Shown in pieces: positions 42,904 through 52,441 of a DNA stretch of 64,000 nucleotides; the stretch's first letter is position 1, and every line of letters begins with the position of its first letter. The DNA is from Gemmatimonadota bacterium (GTDB taxonomy: Bacteria; Gemmatimonadota; Gemmatimonadetes; Longimicrobiales; Gaopeijiaceae), in contig SLCK01000023.1 of NCBI GenBank assembly GCA_007125845.1, forward strand, positions 1 to 64,000, read 5' to 3'. A model generated the notes under the pieces. That model was not told the origin of the DNA and ran no database searches. It saw only the letters and a list, made by a program, of their open reading frames with translations. The position numbers were made by a program, and so were the translations under genes.

Positions 42904-43884
42904 ATGAGAAAGCTCCTGTCCCTGAACTCCCCGTTGCGCCTCCTGACACTTTCCATGGCGCTCGCGGTTGTCGGGCTCACGGCCTGCGAGGAGGGTGAAG
43001 AGATCGATCTCGGCGCCCTCGCGGTAGAGGTCATCGAAGTCGCCGACGTGGGCTTCGAGTCTCCGCGGGCCGTCATTCACGACCCGGTGGCCGACGTCTA
43101 CCTCGTCTCGAACATCAGCGGTGAACCGACCGAGGACAACGACGCCGGATTCATCTCCAGGATCACCCCCGACGGCGAGGTCGAAGAGCTCGTCTGGATC
43201 CAGACGGTAGGTCCCCAGTCCAGGCTGAACGCCCCTAAGGGCATGGCGATCGCCGGTGACTTCCTCTTCGTCGTGGACATCCAGTGCATTCGCATGTACG
43301 ACCGGGAGTCCGGCGTCATGGACGAGCAGCGCTGCCTGGATGACGTCACCGATCTCACGGGGCTGGACGCTGGGCCCGAGGGCTCCCTCTTTGTGACCGA
43401 CAGCGGGCTGACCTACGCGAACGGGGCGCCCACTCGCACGGGGACCGACGCCGTGTACCGGCTCGCGGTCGAGGACTTCTCGCGGGGCGCCACGCTCGCC
43501 TCCGGGGAGGAGCTGGGCAACCCGATGGGGATCGCCGTGGGCTCGCGGGGGATCTTCACGGTCACGCGCAGCACCGGTGAGGTGATTCGCCTCACCCCCG
43601 AAGGGGATCGAACGGATCTCCTCTCCCAGCCGGACCGGCAGTTCGAGGGCGTGGCCTTTCTCGCCGACGGGGGCTTCGCGTACTCCTCCTCGAGCGATTC
43701 CGCGATCTATCTCGTGGACGGAACGGGCCAACTGCATACCCTGCTCGAGGACGTGGACTCACCCGGGGACATCGGCTTCGACGAGACCCGAAACCGGCTG
43801 CTGGTTCCCCTGACGAACGAAAACCGGCTCCTGATCATCGATCTTCACGATGACCTGGACCTCGACATGGCGATGGCACGCTAG
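42904..43884 (+). CDS. SMP-30/gluconolactonase-like beta-propeller lipoprotein
   Basis: A 326-residue protein. The leader SLNSPLRLLTLSMALAVVGLT ends in the lipobox LTAC at about residue 25. NHL/SMP-30-like propeller blades follow: ESPRAVIHDPVADVYLVSNI, LNAPKGMAIAGDFLFVVDIQ, GLDAGPEGSLFVTDSG, and GNPMGIAVGSRGIFTVTRST. Propellers of this type include lactonases and binding proteins, and specific catalytic residues are not evident. ATG 42904 has no strong ribosome-binding site, but the signal begins there. It is divergent from the M20 gene and convergent with the SLC13 gene. Confidence 0.85.
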   Translation: MRKLLSLNSPLRLLTLSMALAVVGLTACEEGEEIDLGALAVEVIEVADVGFESPRAVIHDPVADVYLVSNISGEPTEDNDAGFISRITPDGEVEELVWIQTVGPQSRLNAPKGMAIAGDFLFVVDIQCIRMYDRESGVMDEQRCLDDVTDLTGLDAGPEGSLFVTDSGLTYANGAPTRTGTDAVYRLAVEDFSRGATLASGEELGNPMGIAVGSRGIFTVTRSTGEVIRLTPEGDRTDLLSQPDRQFEGVAFLADGGFAYSSSSDSAIYLVDGTGQLHTLLEDVDSPGDIGFDETRNRLLVPLTNENRLLIIDLHDDLDLDMAMAR

Positions 43885-43894
43885 CCGGGAGCGC

Positions 43895-45751
43895 TCACAC
43901 CCCCCAGAAGAGCCAGATGCCGAGCGTGGTGACGGTGGCGAGGAGAAGCTGCAGCAGGGCGCCTACCCGGAAGAAGTCGGTGAAGCGGTATCCACCTGGG
44001 CCGTAGACCATCAGGTTGGTCTGGTAGCCCACCGGGCTCAACATGGGCGTGCTCGCGGCGAAAGTGACGGCGAGGAGGAAGGAGAAGGGGTCGGCACCGA
44101 CGAGGCCCGCGGCACCCACCGCGACGGGGATCATGAGGACCACGCTCGCGTTGTTGCTCACGATCTCAGTGATCAGGGCGGTGAAGAGGTAGAAGAAGAA
44201 CAGGAGGAACAGGGGGTGCCAGCCGGTGGTGTGGGCCGTGACGAGATGGGCGAGGAACTCCGCACCACCCGTCCTCTCCAGAGCGATACCCAGCGGGATC
44301 ACCCCAGCCAGCAGGAAGATCACGTTCCAGTCTACGGCGCCGTAGAGCTCGCCGGGCCGCAGGCATCCGGTGATCACCATCGCTACCACACCCCCGAGGG
44401 CGGAGACCACGATCGGCACGAGTCCGGTGGCGGCGGCGGCGACCACCAGCCCCAGGATGCCCAGGGCCACCGGGAGCTTGGAACGCCGAAATTCCCTCTT
44501 CTCCACTTCCCGGATCACGATGAAGTTCCGGTCCTGGCTCAGGCGCTGGATCTTGTCCGGTGCGCCGTGCACGAGGAGAGTGTCTCCCCCCTCGAGCTCG
44601 ATGTCCTTGAGTTGCCGGTGCAGGATGCCTCGCCCGCGCCGGATCGCGAGCACGGAAACGCCGAACGTCTGACGGAAATCCAGCGAGCGTAGGGTCTCGC
44701 CGACCAGCGGCGTCTCCGACAGCACCACGAGCTCAACCGAGGAGCGCACCGGCTCCTCACCCTCCTCGAACTCATCCCGGAAGACGGTCTGCCCCTTCGC
44801 CAACCCGATTCCCCGAAGGGCCATGAGCTCGTGTACTGTGATCGGGTCCGTCCGGACGAGGAGCAGATCTCCCTCCTGGAGCTCCTTGGGCCCGATCGGG
44901 GGATCGAAAACCTGACCTTTCCGCCTCAGCCTCACGATCTCGAGGTCGAGGCCGAGCTCCACCAGGGCCTGGTCCACCCTCTTTCCCGCGAGCGGTGAGC
45001 CCTCGAGGAGGTGCAGCTCGGTCAGATACTCCCCCATCTCGAAGGCCTCCATGGGGCTCTCCCGCGGCTTCACCCTGGCCGGGGTGAGCTTCCAGCCCAC
45101 GACGAGGAGGTACGTACCTCCCGCGATCAGGACGAGGGCGCCCAGGTGCGTGAACTCGAACATGGTGAGCGGCCGATCGAGGAGACGGGCCGAGACATCG
45201 CTGGCGAGGAGGTTCGTGGAGGTACCGATGAGGGTGAGCATCCCTCCCATCATCGCGGCGAATGAGATCGGGATGAGGTACTTGGACGGTGACTGGTTCG
45301 TCCGATCGGCGATGTTCACCGCCATGGGGATCATCATGGCGACCACCGGCGTGTTGTTTACGACCCCGGCGGTGGAGCCGGCGAGGGCGACGAGGGCACC
45401 GAGCTGCTTGCGGGGACTGCCCTTCGCGAGCCGGATGATCTGGTCCCCGATCATCTGGAGGAGTCCGGTCCTCCGTATCCCCTCGCTCAGAATGAACATC
45501 GCCAGCACGGTGATCGTGGCCTGACTGGCGAAGCCCGATAAACCGTCCTGGGGCGATACCTCCGTCCACGGTTCGAGCGCCACGACGACCACGAGGAGCG
45601 CGATCGCCGCGACGTCGATCGGAATCACCTCGGTGATGAAGAGAACGAGCGCGAGGCCGACAATCCCGAAAACCACGAGCATCCCCGGAGTCAATGGCGG
45701 CACTTCGATCGGTGCAGCCTGAGCGAGGAGGGGGAGCAGGATGTGGGACAT
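43895..45751 (-). CDS. SLC13-type anion permease with RCK (TrkA-C) domains
   Basis: A 618-residue integral membrane transporter of the divalent anion/sodium symporter (SLC13/ArsB-like) superfamily. Hydrophobic segments surround the re-entrant motif VVNNTPVVAMMIPMAV, with a later matching NNASVVLMIPVAVGAAG. Between them lie two cytosolic TrkA-C domains (about residues 215-300 and 320-410), including LHLLEGSPLAGKRVDQALVE and LEGGDTLLVHGAPDKIQRLS. Such permeases move sulfate, dicarboxylates or other anions, and the RCK domains are probably ligand sensors. ATG 45751 begins a membrane-targeting leader. Confidence 0.9.
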   Translation of the reverse strand: MSHILLPLLAQAAPIEVPPLTPGMLVVFGIVGLALVLFITEVIPIDVAAIALLVVVVALEPWTEVSPQDGLSGFASQATITVLAMFILSEGIRRTGLLQMIGDQIIRLAKGSPRKQLGALVALAGSTAGVVNNTPVVAMMIPMAVNIADRTNQSPSKYLIPISFAAMMGGMLTLIGTSTNLLASDVSARLLDRPLTMFEFTHLGALVLIAGGTYLLVVGWKLTPARVKPRESPMEAFEMGEYLTELHLLEGSPLAGKRVDQALVELGLDLEIVRLRRKGQVFDPPIGPKELQEGDLLLVRTDPITVHELMALRGIGLAKGQTVFRDEFEEGEEPVRSSVELVVLSETPLVGETLRSLDFRQTFGVSVLAIRRGRGILHRQLKDIELEGGDTLLVHGAPDKIQRLSQDRNFIVIREVEKREFRRSKLPVALGILGLVVAAAATGLVPIVVSALGGVVAMVITGCLRPGELYGAVDWNVIFLLAGVIPLGIALERTGGAEFLAHLVTAHTTGWHPLFLLFFFYLFTALITEIVSNNASVVLMIPVAVGAAGLVGADPFSFLLAVTFAASTPMLSPVGYQTNLMVYGPGGYRFTDFFRVGALLQLLLATVTTLGIWLFWGV

Positions 45752-45846
45752 GCGTCGCCTGGTCGCTGGGGTCGGTCGGCCTCACGAGGGGCCGATTCTC
45801 GTCATAAGAGGGGGCTTCTCCCCCGTCGTCGGCGATCTCGGCCGAG

Positions 45847-46716
45847 TCAGCTCCAGTCCGGCTTCATCGCCCACTCGTGAAACCGTTTCAGCCTGAGGCC
45901 GAATCGTCGCTCGAGCTCCGAGACGTCCACGTCGTAGCCCACTGCGTCGAACCACTCGAGCATCTGCGCGAAGTCGTCGCTCGACTCCCGGACTTCTTCG
46001 ATGGGCTGCTGCTCGAAGATCACATCGTGCCCGACCGCCTGGGTCAGCATCTGGGCCGCCTCAGGCATGGTGAGCTGGTCTCCCGCGATGTCGATGGCCT
46101 CGCCCGAGAGCTCTTCCGACTTCCTGAATGCGAGGTGACCGAAGGTTCCGATGTCCTGAACCGCGATCATCTGCAGCTGTGTGTCTTCCCGCAGGGCGAT
46201 CCGCAGCTTCCCCTCGAGAATGCCCGGTTTGAACCCCGGGCCGGCGAGGTTTTCCATGAAGAAGACCGGCCGGAGCACCACGTGTGTCGGGAATCCCAGC
46301 TCCCGCACCCGCTCCTCGATGCGGAACTTGTTCTCGAAGTGCGGGATCCCGGTGCCTCGGTCGGCCGAGCCAACCGAGGCATAGACGAAGTGTTCTACTC
46401 CGGCCTCGCGTGCCAGCTCGGCGAACCGCAGGCCTTGTTTCTCCTCGTTCTCGACTCCGGCCTCCCAGGTGTTCTGCACCGAGAACGCGCCCCAGACCCC
46501 GTCCAGCGCAGCCACCAGCGAGTCGGGGTCGTCGAAGTCGCCGAACACCACCTCGGCGCCAAGGTCGCGCAGCACCTCCGCTTGATCGCTAGCGGGATTC
46601 CGGGTCATGGCACGAATCTCCGTGAATCCGTTGCGAAGGAGGGTTCGGGCGGTGCTCCCCCCCTGTTGGCCAGTGGCCCCCGTGACGAGTATGGTGCGGT
46701 CTGCGGATGGGCTCAT
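45847..46716 (-). CDS. NmrA-like NAD(P)-binding protein
   Basis: A 289-residue atypical short-chain dehydrogenase. Nucleotide-binding motif ILVTGATGQQGGSTARTLLR, then AEVVFGDFDDPDSLVAALDG. The region GVEHFVYASVGSADRGTGIP replaces a canonical YxxxK catalytic pair, and FPTHVVLRPVFFMENL and IAVQDIGTFGHLAF match NmrA/HSCARG redox sensors or isoflavone-reductase-like enzymes. Start ATG 46716 has GGAG eight bases upstream. No operon partner, apart from a same-strand flavin reductase about 200 bases upstream. Confidence 0.9.
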   Translation of the reverse strand: MSPSADRTILVTGATGQQGGSTARTLLRNGFTEIRAMTRNPASDQAEVLRDLGAEVVFGDFDDPDSLVAALDGVWGAFSVQNTWEAGVENEEKQGLRFAELAREAGVEHFVYASVGSADRGTGIPHFENKFRIEERVRELGFPTHVVLRPVFFMENLAGPGFKPGILEGKLRIALREDTQLQMIAVQDIGTFGHLAFRKSEELSGEAIDIAGDQLTMPEAAQMLTQAVGHDVIFEQQPIEEVRESSDDFAQMLEWFDAVGYDVDVSELERRFGLRLKRFHEWAMKPDWS

Positions 46717-46913
46717 GATCGTGCTCCTCTGATGGGGAGACATCGCTCGACTGGAGGCACCCGGATGCGACGGAGCCGCGGGGCGGACCGGGGGTGTCGC
46801 TCCGGATCGAAGTCCAAAGATACAGCCACGGGGTCACCCCCGGCGAGCGATGGAGGCCTGGCCGCCGGATCGAGGCTTGAAGGTTGTTGGAGAAGTAAGT
46901 CAGGACCGCACGG

Positions 46914-47456
46914 TCAGTCGGGGTCGTTCAGGGGGGTCGGCTTCCAGTACTCCCTCCGGTAGTGGAGCAGGGGTTTGCCGCTCCCTTCCACAATCGCGTC
47001 CGTCACCAGGCCAATGACCACCCGGGAAGCTCCGACGGACACGATACGATCGGTCCGACAGACGACCGCCGCGTGGGAGCCCGGGAGCACTGGGGCGCCT
47101 TCTTCGGGAAAGGGCGACGGGCCGACCGGGAAGGGATCCGCGTAGATCACCGCGAGCCGGCGCTGGCTCACCTCGAGCATGTTGACCACGAACTCGCCCC
47201 CGAGCTGGAGAAAAGGGAGCACCTGGGCGCCCGGTCCGAGGGAGAATAGGATTCGCGGCGGATCGGCGGAGAGCCCGTCGAACGAGCTCACCGTGGTGGC
47301 GTACACCTTTCCGTCCGTGTCCCTCACCGAGACGAGCGAGACACCGGAGGTCCAATGGGAGAGTGCCTCCTTGAAACGGTCCACGGGTACCCCCGGACCT
47401 TCCGGTTCGTCCCCTCCGCGAGATCGGATCGACGGATCAATCGGGCGCGGTGACAT
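46914..47456 (-). CDS. Flavin reductase-like protein
   Basis: A 180-residue protein of the flavin reductase family, with the split-barrel core DRFKEALSHWTSGVSLVSVR, YATTVSSFDGLSADPPRILF, FVVNMLEVSQRRLAVIYADP, and the terminal RVVIGLVTDAIVEG. It is the flavin-binding component supplying reduced FMN or FAD to monooxygenases, or a standalone flavin reductase. ATG 47456 has GGAGG seven bases upstream. No oxygenase partner lies nearby, so the biological partner is unclear. Confidence 0.9.
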   Translation of the reverse strand: MSPRPIDPSIRSRGGDEPEGPGVPVDRFKEALSHWTSGVSLVSVRDTDGKVYATTVSSFDGLSADPPRILFSLGPGAQVLPFLQLGGEFVVNMLEVSQRRLAVIYADPFPVGPSPFPEEGAPVLPGSHAAVVCRTDRIVSVGASRVVIGLVTDAIVEGSGKPLLHYRREYWKPTPLNDPD

Positions 47457-47626
47457 ACGTGGTCCTCCCGTGACTGCCCTCGGTGATTCCAGACGGGGTC
47501 GGCGCCGACCCCGCACTCTCCCCGCCGGGAATCTACCGCGAGCGGTCCCCTTTGCGTGAGGGGTAACCGCCCCCGCATATTGGAGGTTCGAGCAGCGTCG
47601 GACGAACCCAACCCGGAGTGCAGACG

Positions 47627-48142
47627 ATGTCCCCACGACCGCTTTCCTTTATCCTGGCCGCCGCACTCGTCGCTTCGGTGGTTGCAGCCGGGTTCGGTGC
47701 CGCGGAGTCTCGAGCCGCCGACGATGCTACGCCGGTCGGACTTCCGGCCTTTGCCGGCGTTCAGGATCTGGAGGTGGAGGCCCTCGTCGATCACCGGCAG
47801 GGCGTGATGAGAGCGGTGAGCGGACACATGGCGGCTTCGGCCGCGATCCTCCTGGACGGCGCGCCGTTCGAGGACCGGATCTCGGTGCATGGCGCGGCGC
47901 TGGCCGGCCTCCTCGCAGACGTGCCGAGCCTCTTTCCCGAGGGAAGCGCGCACGATGAGAGCGACGCGCGTCCGGAGATCTGGGAGGATTCCGGGACCTT
48001 CAGCGAGCGGGCGCAGGACACCGAGCAGAGGGCAGCGGCCTTCGGAGAAGCGACCCAGGGCGGCAACGCTATGGAGATGACTCAGGCCTTCATCTCCCTG
48101 GGTGATTCCTGTGGCGCCTGCCATGACAGCTTCCGCTTCTAG
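47627..48142 (+). CDS. Cytochrome c'-like heme protein
   Basis: A 171-residue secreted c-type cytochrome with a signal peptide (residues about 1-30). A four-helix-bundle body (VEALVDHRQGVMRAVSGHMA) follows, with the C-terminal heme attachment CGACHDSFRF (C162, C165, H166), the classical cytochrome c' position. Cytochromes c' bind NO or CO and shuttle electrons in the periplasm. ATG 47627 has GGAG nine bases upstream. Its stop sits 4 bases before the start of the diheme cytochrome gene, so they are likely co-expressed. Confidence 0.92.
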   Translation: MSPRPLSFILAAALVASVVAAGFGAAESRAADDATPVGLPAFAGVQDLEVEALVDHRQGVMRAVSGHMAASAAILLDGAPFEDRISVHGAALAGLLADVPSLFPEGSAHDESDARPEIWEDSGTFSERAQDTEQRAAAFGEATQGGNAMEMTQAFISLGDSCGACHDSFRF

Positions 48143-48146
48143 GCCC

Positions 48147-49136
48147 ATGGCGGTCGGAAGAGGGCGAGGAAGGGTCGTCCTTTTCCTGGTTCTTGCGCTG
48201 CTCGGAAGTGTGCTCCTGCTCGCTTATGGATGGGAGAGGAGCGTGGCGGCCGATGCGGGACCCAACCCCTCCCCCCCAGCCGCGGTGGGGGACACTCTGG
48301 TCGACGCGGCCGAGCTGCGCGGCGACCCGGGGTCGGAAGACCCGGTCGTGAGGGGGGCCTACCTGGCGAGGGCGGGAAACTGCATCGCTTGCCACACCGA
48401 GGAGGAGGGCGACGAGCTTTTCCTTGCTGGAGGAAAGCCCGTGGAGACGCCATTCGGCACCTTCTACGGGACGAACATCACCCCGGATCCAGAGAATGGG
48501 ATCGGGGAGTGGTCGGAGGAAGATTTCGTGCGTGCGATGAGGGAAGGGCGTGCCCCCGATGGGAGCCACTATTACCCGTCCTTTCCCTACACAGCGTTCA
48601 GCGGAATGTCGGACGCCGACCTCTCCGACTTGTTCGCCTTCCTCCGAGCCGTCCCTGCGATCTCGAGGGAGAACGTTCCACACGACATCCCCTGGTACGC
48701 GGGCTTTCGCGGGGGCGTCGGATTCTGGAAGATGCTGAACTTCGAGGAGTGGCGGTTCGAGCCCGATCCCGACCGCGACGAAGAGTGGAATCGCGGGGCC
48801 TACCTTGCGCGCGCCGTCGCACACTGCTCGGAGTGCCACAGTCCCCGAACGCGTTCCGGGGGCATCGACGAGTCGTTTCGCTACGCGGGAACGGCCGAAG
48901 GTCCCGATGGTGAAACCATGCCGAACATCACGCCCCACGACACCGGCATCGGTGATTGGAGCGAGCGGCACTTCGTCCGCTATCTCGAGTTCGGCATGGA
49001 TCCCGACGGCGATTTCGCGGGTGGGTCGATGGCGGACGTCATCCGGGAGGGAACCGGATTCCTCCTCGACGAGGACCGGGTCGCCATCGCTCGGTATATC
49101 TATTCGCTCGACCCCATCGAGCACGAGTTCGACTGA
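48147..49136 (+). CDS. Diheme c-type cytochrome
   Basis: A 329-residue membrane-anchored or secreted diheme cytochrome. An N-terminal hydrophobic anchor (VLFLVLALLGSVLLLAYGWE) precedes two c-type heme sites: CIACH at residues 79-83 and CSECH at 227-231. Each is followed by a methionine-type ligand region (FYGTNITPDPENGIGEWSEE; MPNITPHDTGIGDWSERHFV). These match alcohol dehydrogenase/gluconate dehydrogenase cytochrome subunits. ATG 48147 starts four bases after the cytochrome c' stop; a slightly earlier in-frame ATG 48123 is possible. No dehydrogenase subunit lies nearby. Confidence 0.9.
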   Translation: MAVGRGRGRVVLFLVLALLGSVLLLAYGWERSVAADAGPNPSPPAAVGDTLVDAAELRGDPGSEDPVVRGAYLARAGNCIACHTEEEGDELFLAGGKPVETPFGTFYGTNITPDPENGIGEWSEEDFVRAMREGRAPDGSHYYPSFPYTAFSGMSDADLSDLFAFLRAVPAISRENVPHDIPWYAGFRGGVGFWKMLNFEEWRFEPDPDRDEEWNRGAYLARAVAHCSECHSPRTRSGGIDESFRYAGTAEGPDGETMPNITPHDTGIGDWSERHFVRYLEFGMDPDGDFAGGSMADVIREGTGFLLDEDRVAIARYIYSLDPIEHEFD

Positions 49137-49182
49137 ACCCCCTTCAACGGCCTTCCAGGGTTGACCGGGGACCGGATGACTG

Positions 49183-49216
49183 TTTCCTTTCATGCGGATG
49201 GACGGATGAAAGGAAA
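49183..49216. promoter_or_regulatory. Long palindrome before the ArsR-methyltransferase gene
   Basis: Perfect 11-bp arms TTTCCTTTCAT (49183-49193) and ATGAAAGGAAA (49206-49216) flank a 12-base spacer. The site lies directly before ATG 49219 and overlaps its ribosome-binding region. It is AT-rich against a GC-rich background. It is a probable operator for the product of the adjacent regulator or for an S-adenosylhomocysteine-responsive factor. Confidence 0.8.
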
Positions 49217-49218
49217 AC

Positions 49219-50205
49219 ATGACGACTACAACCACCGGCGTTCTGGATCGGCTGAGCGCGCTCGCCGACGAGACCCGGACCCGGATACTCCTTCTCCTCG
49301 AGAGGAGCGAGTTGACGGTGTCGGAGCTTTGTCGGGCAGTGCAGCTCCCCCAGTCGACCGTGAGTCGTCACCTGCGCGTCCTGTCGCTGGATGGATGGCT
49401 TTCGGTTCGTGCCGAGGGAACCAGCCGCCACTACCGGATCTCGCGGGAGCTCGATCCCGCGGCAGCCCGACTCTGGAGGGTGGTTCGAGAAGATCTCTCT
49501 GATACCCAGGCCGCCCGTGCCGATCGAGTACGGGCGAGCAGCGTGCTCGAAGCGCGCGCGCAGAGGGCGAAGGCCTTCTTCTCGTCCGAGGCCGGACGGT
49601 GGGATCACCTCCGCGAGGAGTACTTCGGGCGGAGGGCGGACTTGCAGCTCCTGGCCGGACTTCTGAACGGTACGGAGGTGGTGGGCGACCTGGGGTGCGG
49701 CACCGGGCAGCTTGCGCGACTGCTCTCCCCGTTTGCGAAGCGGGTGCTGGCTCTGGACCGCTCCGAGGAGATGCTGGAGTTGGCTAACGTGCGGCTTGCC
49801 GACTGTGGAAACGTAGAGGTCCGCCGGGGAGAGTTGGAGTCTCTGCCCATCGAAGATGCAGAGTTGGACGTGGCCATCCTCTCGCTCGTGCTTCACTACG
49901 TGGTCGAGCCGGCACACGCGCTCAGGGAAGTGCGGAGGACTCTCCGTCCGGGAGGAGCGCTTCTGATCCTCGATATGCAGCGGCACGACAGGACCGAGTT
50001 CCGGGAGGAGATGGGCCATGTCTGGCTCGGCTTCTCACCGGACGAGCTCGACGATTGGCTGCGGGGTGCGGGCTTTGTGTCAGTCCGGCGGATGGAGCTT
50101 CCACCGGATTCCGATGCGGGCGGGCCCCTGCTGTTTACATTGCGCGCCGACAGAGGCGCCACCGATTCGACTTTGGAACTTCAAGACCGAGGAAATCGAA
50201 CATGA
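49219..50205 (+). CDS. ArsR regulator fused to a SAM-dependent methyltransferase
   Basis: A 328-residue fusion. Residues about 10-75 form an ArsR winged helix ([49 protein letters not shown]). Residues about 145-300 form a Rossmann methyltransferase with [20 protein letters not shown] (D157/G159/G161/G163), [20 protein letters not shown], and [18 protein letters not shown]. Regulators of this form occur next to SAM-cycle genes, and here the gene overlaps ahcY by 4 bases (ATGA). It probably senses SAM or SAH and controls the palindrome before it. ATG 49219 overlaps the end of the palindromic site, and AAGGAAAA serves as ribosome-binding site. Confidence 0.92.
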   Translation: MTTTTTGVLDRLSALADETRTRILLLLERSELTVSELCRAVQLPQSTVSRHLRVLSLDGWLSVRAEGTSRHYRISRELDPAAARLWRVVREDLSDTQAARADRVRASSVLEARAQRAKAFFSSEAGRWDHLREEYFGRRADLQLLAGLLNGTEVVGDLGCGTGQLARLLSPFAKRVLALDRSEEMLELANVRLADCGNVEVRRGELESLPIEDAELDVAILSLVLHYVVEPAHALREVRRTLRPGGALLILDMQRHDRTEFREEMGHVWLGFSPDELDDWLRGAGFVSVRRMELPPDSDAGGPLLFTLRADRGATDSTLELQDRGNRT

Positions 50206-51695
50206 CGACCGCGACCAAGGATGCCAAGACCCTCCTCCTCTCCCGGGAGCTGGACGGGCAACCGGACTTCAAGGTGAAGGACCTCGGGCTCTGGAAGCTC
50301 GGGAGGGAGGAGATTCGGCTGGCCGAGCACGAGATGCCCGGCCTCATGGCGCTCAGAGAGGAATACGGCGATTCCCGTCCCCTCGAAGGGGCGAGGATCA
50401 TGGGGTCGTTGCACATGACCGTTCAGACCGCCGTCCTCATCGAGACGCTCACCCATCTCGGGGCGGACATCCGCTGGGTCTCGTGCAACATCTTCTCCAC
50501 GCAGGATCATGCGGCAGCGGCCGTCGTGGTGGGTCCCGACGGAACGCCGGAAGACCCTCGCGGGGTGCCGGTCTTCGCCTGGAAGGGCGAGACCCTCGAG
50601 GAATACTGGTGGTGCACGGACCAGGCCTTCCGGTGGTCCGACGGAGGCACTCCGAATCTCATCCTGGACGACGGAGGCGATGCCACCCTCCTCGTGCACA
50701 AGGGCGTCGAGTACGAGAAGGCCGGGCGCGTTCCCGACTTCGATCCGGAGAAGGAGCCGGAGGAGTGGGGGGTCATCCTGGATCTCCTGCGGCGCGTGCA
50801 GGAGGAGGATCCGACGCGCTGGACCCGGACCGCCGAGGCGATCGAGGGCGTGTCCGAGGAGACCACCACCGGAGTCCATCGCCTCTACGAGATGATGAAG
50901 AAGGGAACCCTGCTGTTCCCGGCGATCAACGTCAACGATTCGGTGACCAAGTCGAAGTTCGACAACCTCTACGGTTGCCGTCACTCGCTCACCGACGGGA
51001 TTCTGAGGGCCACCGACGTCATGCTCTCCGGGAAGGTTTGTGTGGTCCTCGGATACGGTGACGTCGGAAAGGGCTCCGCCCAGGCCTTCCGTGGGCAGGG
51101 CGCGCGCGTCCTCATTACCGAGATCGATCCGATCTGCGCGCTGCAGGCAGCGATGGAGGGATATGAAGTCGTGCAGCTGGAGGACGTCGTGGAGACTGCG
51201 GACATCTTCATCACTGCGACCGGGAACAAGGACGTCATCACGGCCGAACACATGGCGCGGATGAAGGACAAGGCCATCGTGGGGAACATCGGCCACTTCG
51301 ACAACGAGATCGACGTCGCCGGCCTCAAGAAGATGCCCGGGGTCAAGCAGAACAACATCAAGCCGCAGCTTGACGAGTTCATCTTCCCGGACGGACACAG
51401 CATCCTCCTCCTCGCGGAAGGACGCCTCCTCAATCTCGGATGCGCGACCGGACATCCCAGCTTCGTGATGTCGGCCTCCTTTACCAACCAGGTCATGGCG
51501 CAGATCGAGCTGCACAAGCGCTCCGAGGAGTACGACGTGGAAGTCTACACCTTGCCGAAGCACCTCGATGAGAAGGTGGCGAGGCTCCACCTGGACAAGC
51601 TGGGAGTGAGGCTGACCGAGCTGACTCCGGAGCAGGCCGAGTACATCGGAGTTCCGCAGCAGGGACCGTACAAGCCCGAGCTCTACCGCTACTGA
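50202..51695 (+). CDS. ahcY: S-adenosylhomocysteine hydrolase
   Basis: A 497-residue NAD-dependent enzyme that splits SAH into adenosine and homocysteine, removing a methyltransferase inhibitor. Family signatures are [60 protein letters not shown], the NAD-binding [20 protein letters not shown], and the C-terminal [20 protein letters not shown]. The middle contains the insertion typical of mycobacterial/plant-type AhcY. ATG 50202 overlaps the regulator stop as ATGA and has GAGGA upstream. It is followed by a terminator at 51757. Regulation through the fused ArsR-methyltransferase is likely. Confidence 0.97.
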   Translation: MTTATKDAKTLLLSRELDGQPDFKVKDLGLWKLGREEIRLAEHEMPGLMALREEYGDSRPLEGARIMGSLHMTVQTAVLIETLTHLGADIRWVSCNIFSTQDHAAAAVVVGPDGTPEDPRGVPVFAWKGETLEEYWWCTDQAFRWSDGGTPNLILDDGGDATLLVHKGVEYEKAGRVPDFDPEKEPEEWGVILDLLRRVQEEDPTRWTRTAEAIEGVSEETTTGVHRLYEMMKKGTLLFPAINVNDSVTKSKFDNLYGCRHSLTDGILRATDVMLSGKVCVVLGYGDVGKGSAQAFRGQGARVLITEIDPICALQAAMEGYEVVQLEDVVETADIFITATGNKDVITAEHMARMKDKAIVGNIGHFDNEIDVAGLKKMPGVKQNNIKPQLDEFIFPDGHSILLLAEGRLLNLGCATGHPSFVMSASFTNQVMAQIELHKRSEEYDVEVYTLPKHLDEKVARLHLDKLGVRLTELTPEQAEYIGVPQQGPYKPELYRY

Positions 51696-51756
51696 CGGGC
51701 AGTGCTCCGGGACCTTTCGGGAGACGCGAGGGGTGTCCGGAACGTCATTGCGGAGT

Positions 51757-51793
51757 GGGGTGGGATCCCAAGAACGGGATCCCACCCCTCTTT
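51757..51793 (+). terminator. Strong hairpin after ahcY
   Basis: A 13-bp perfect stem GGGGTGGGATCCC/GGGATCCCACCCC with a 6-base loop AAGAAC, followed by CTCTTTC. It is a probable intrinsic terminator, though the T-run is short. It may serve both the ahcY transcript and the convergent DsrE gene. Confidence 0.8.
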
Positions 51794-51870
51794 CAGTGTG
51801 CGCAGATTTGAGGCCCCCGTTCGATCACATCGCCGCCCGGGGCTCGAAGGGCCCTATCGCGGGGCCGGGA

Positions 51871-52245
51871 TCAGAAGGTCAAGACCTGGGAGTGACGGGT
51901 GGTGAGAACCGCCAGATCCTTCCCCTCTCCCATCTCGGCGTAGGGGGCGAGATCTTCCGGCCCCAGTCCCCGACCCTCCGCACAGGGTCGGCACACCACC
52001 ATCCGGAATCCCGCCCCGGCGAGGGCCTCCACGATGTCGGAGATCGGGGGGAGGCCGACCGCCTTCAGCTCGTTGAGGGGAGTGACCTTCGCCGCGAGGT
52101 ACACGGCCTCCTGCATCAGAAACATCTCCGGTCGCTCTTCGGGATAGGCCCCTTCCGCAGCGGCGGCAAGAGATCCCTTGAGGGCGGCGAAGGGTAGTAC
52201 GGCCTGGTTCGGGTTGTCCGGACCGTGGCTCGCGATGCAAAGCAT
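51871..52245 (-). CDS. DsrE-family sulfur-relay-like protein
   Basis: A 124-residue DsrE/DsrF-like protein. It begins MLCIASHGPDNPNQAVLPFA and carries EGAYPEERPEMFLMQEAVYL and MVVCRPCAEGRGLGPEDLAP. The C-P-C-x-E motif lies where DsrE-type proteins carry their reactive cysteine. Its role in sulfur trafficking, or simply as a small Rossmann-like protein, is unclear. Start ATG 52245 has GGGAGG ten bases upstream and gives the usual family length. It is convergent with ahcY and divergent from the methyltransferase gene. Confidence 0.82.
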   Translation of the reverse strand: MLCIASHGPDNPNQAVLPFAALKGSLAAAAEGAYPEERPEMFLMQEAVYLAAKVTPLNELKAVGLPPISDIVEALAGAGFRMVVCRPCAEGRGLGPEDLAPYAEMGEGKDLAVLTTRHSQVLTF

Positions 52246-52441
52246 CTCGGGTTCCTCCCGTGGGACGGGGACATGGCATGGGCTCGAAGGGTGAAACTCC
52301 ACGAGCATGTGATGTGGAGCAAGGTGCCGCGTGAAGTCCAGGTTGCGGACTCGCCACAAGTTGGTTCCATTTTTCGCCAATTGGAGCCCAATTCAGGGAA
52401 GACTCATCGACCTCAGGGAATGCCCCTTGCCAAGACATCGC

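Noticed and set aside
49183-49216. The palindrome before the ArsR fusion considered as a terminator of the cytochrome operon
   Set aside because: The spacer is too long for a good hairpin loop, there is no T-run, and it directly abuts the regulator start codon, which fits an operator better.
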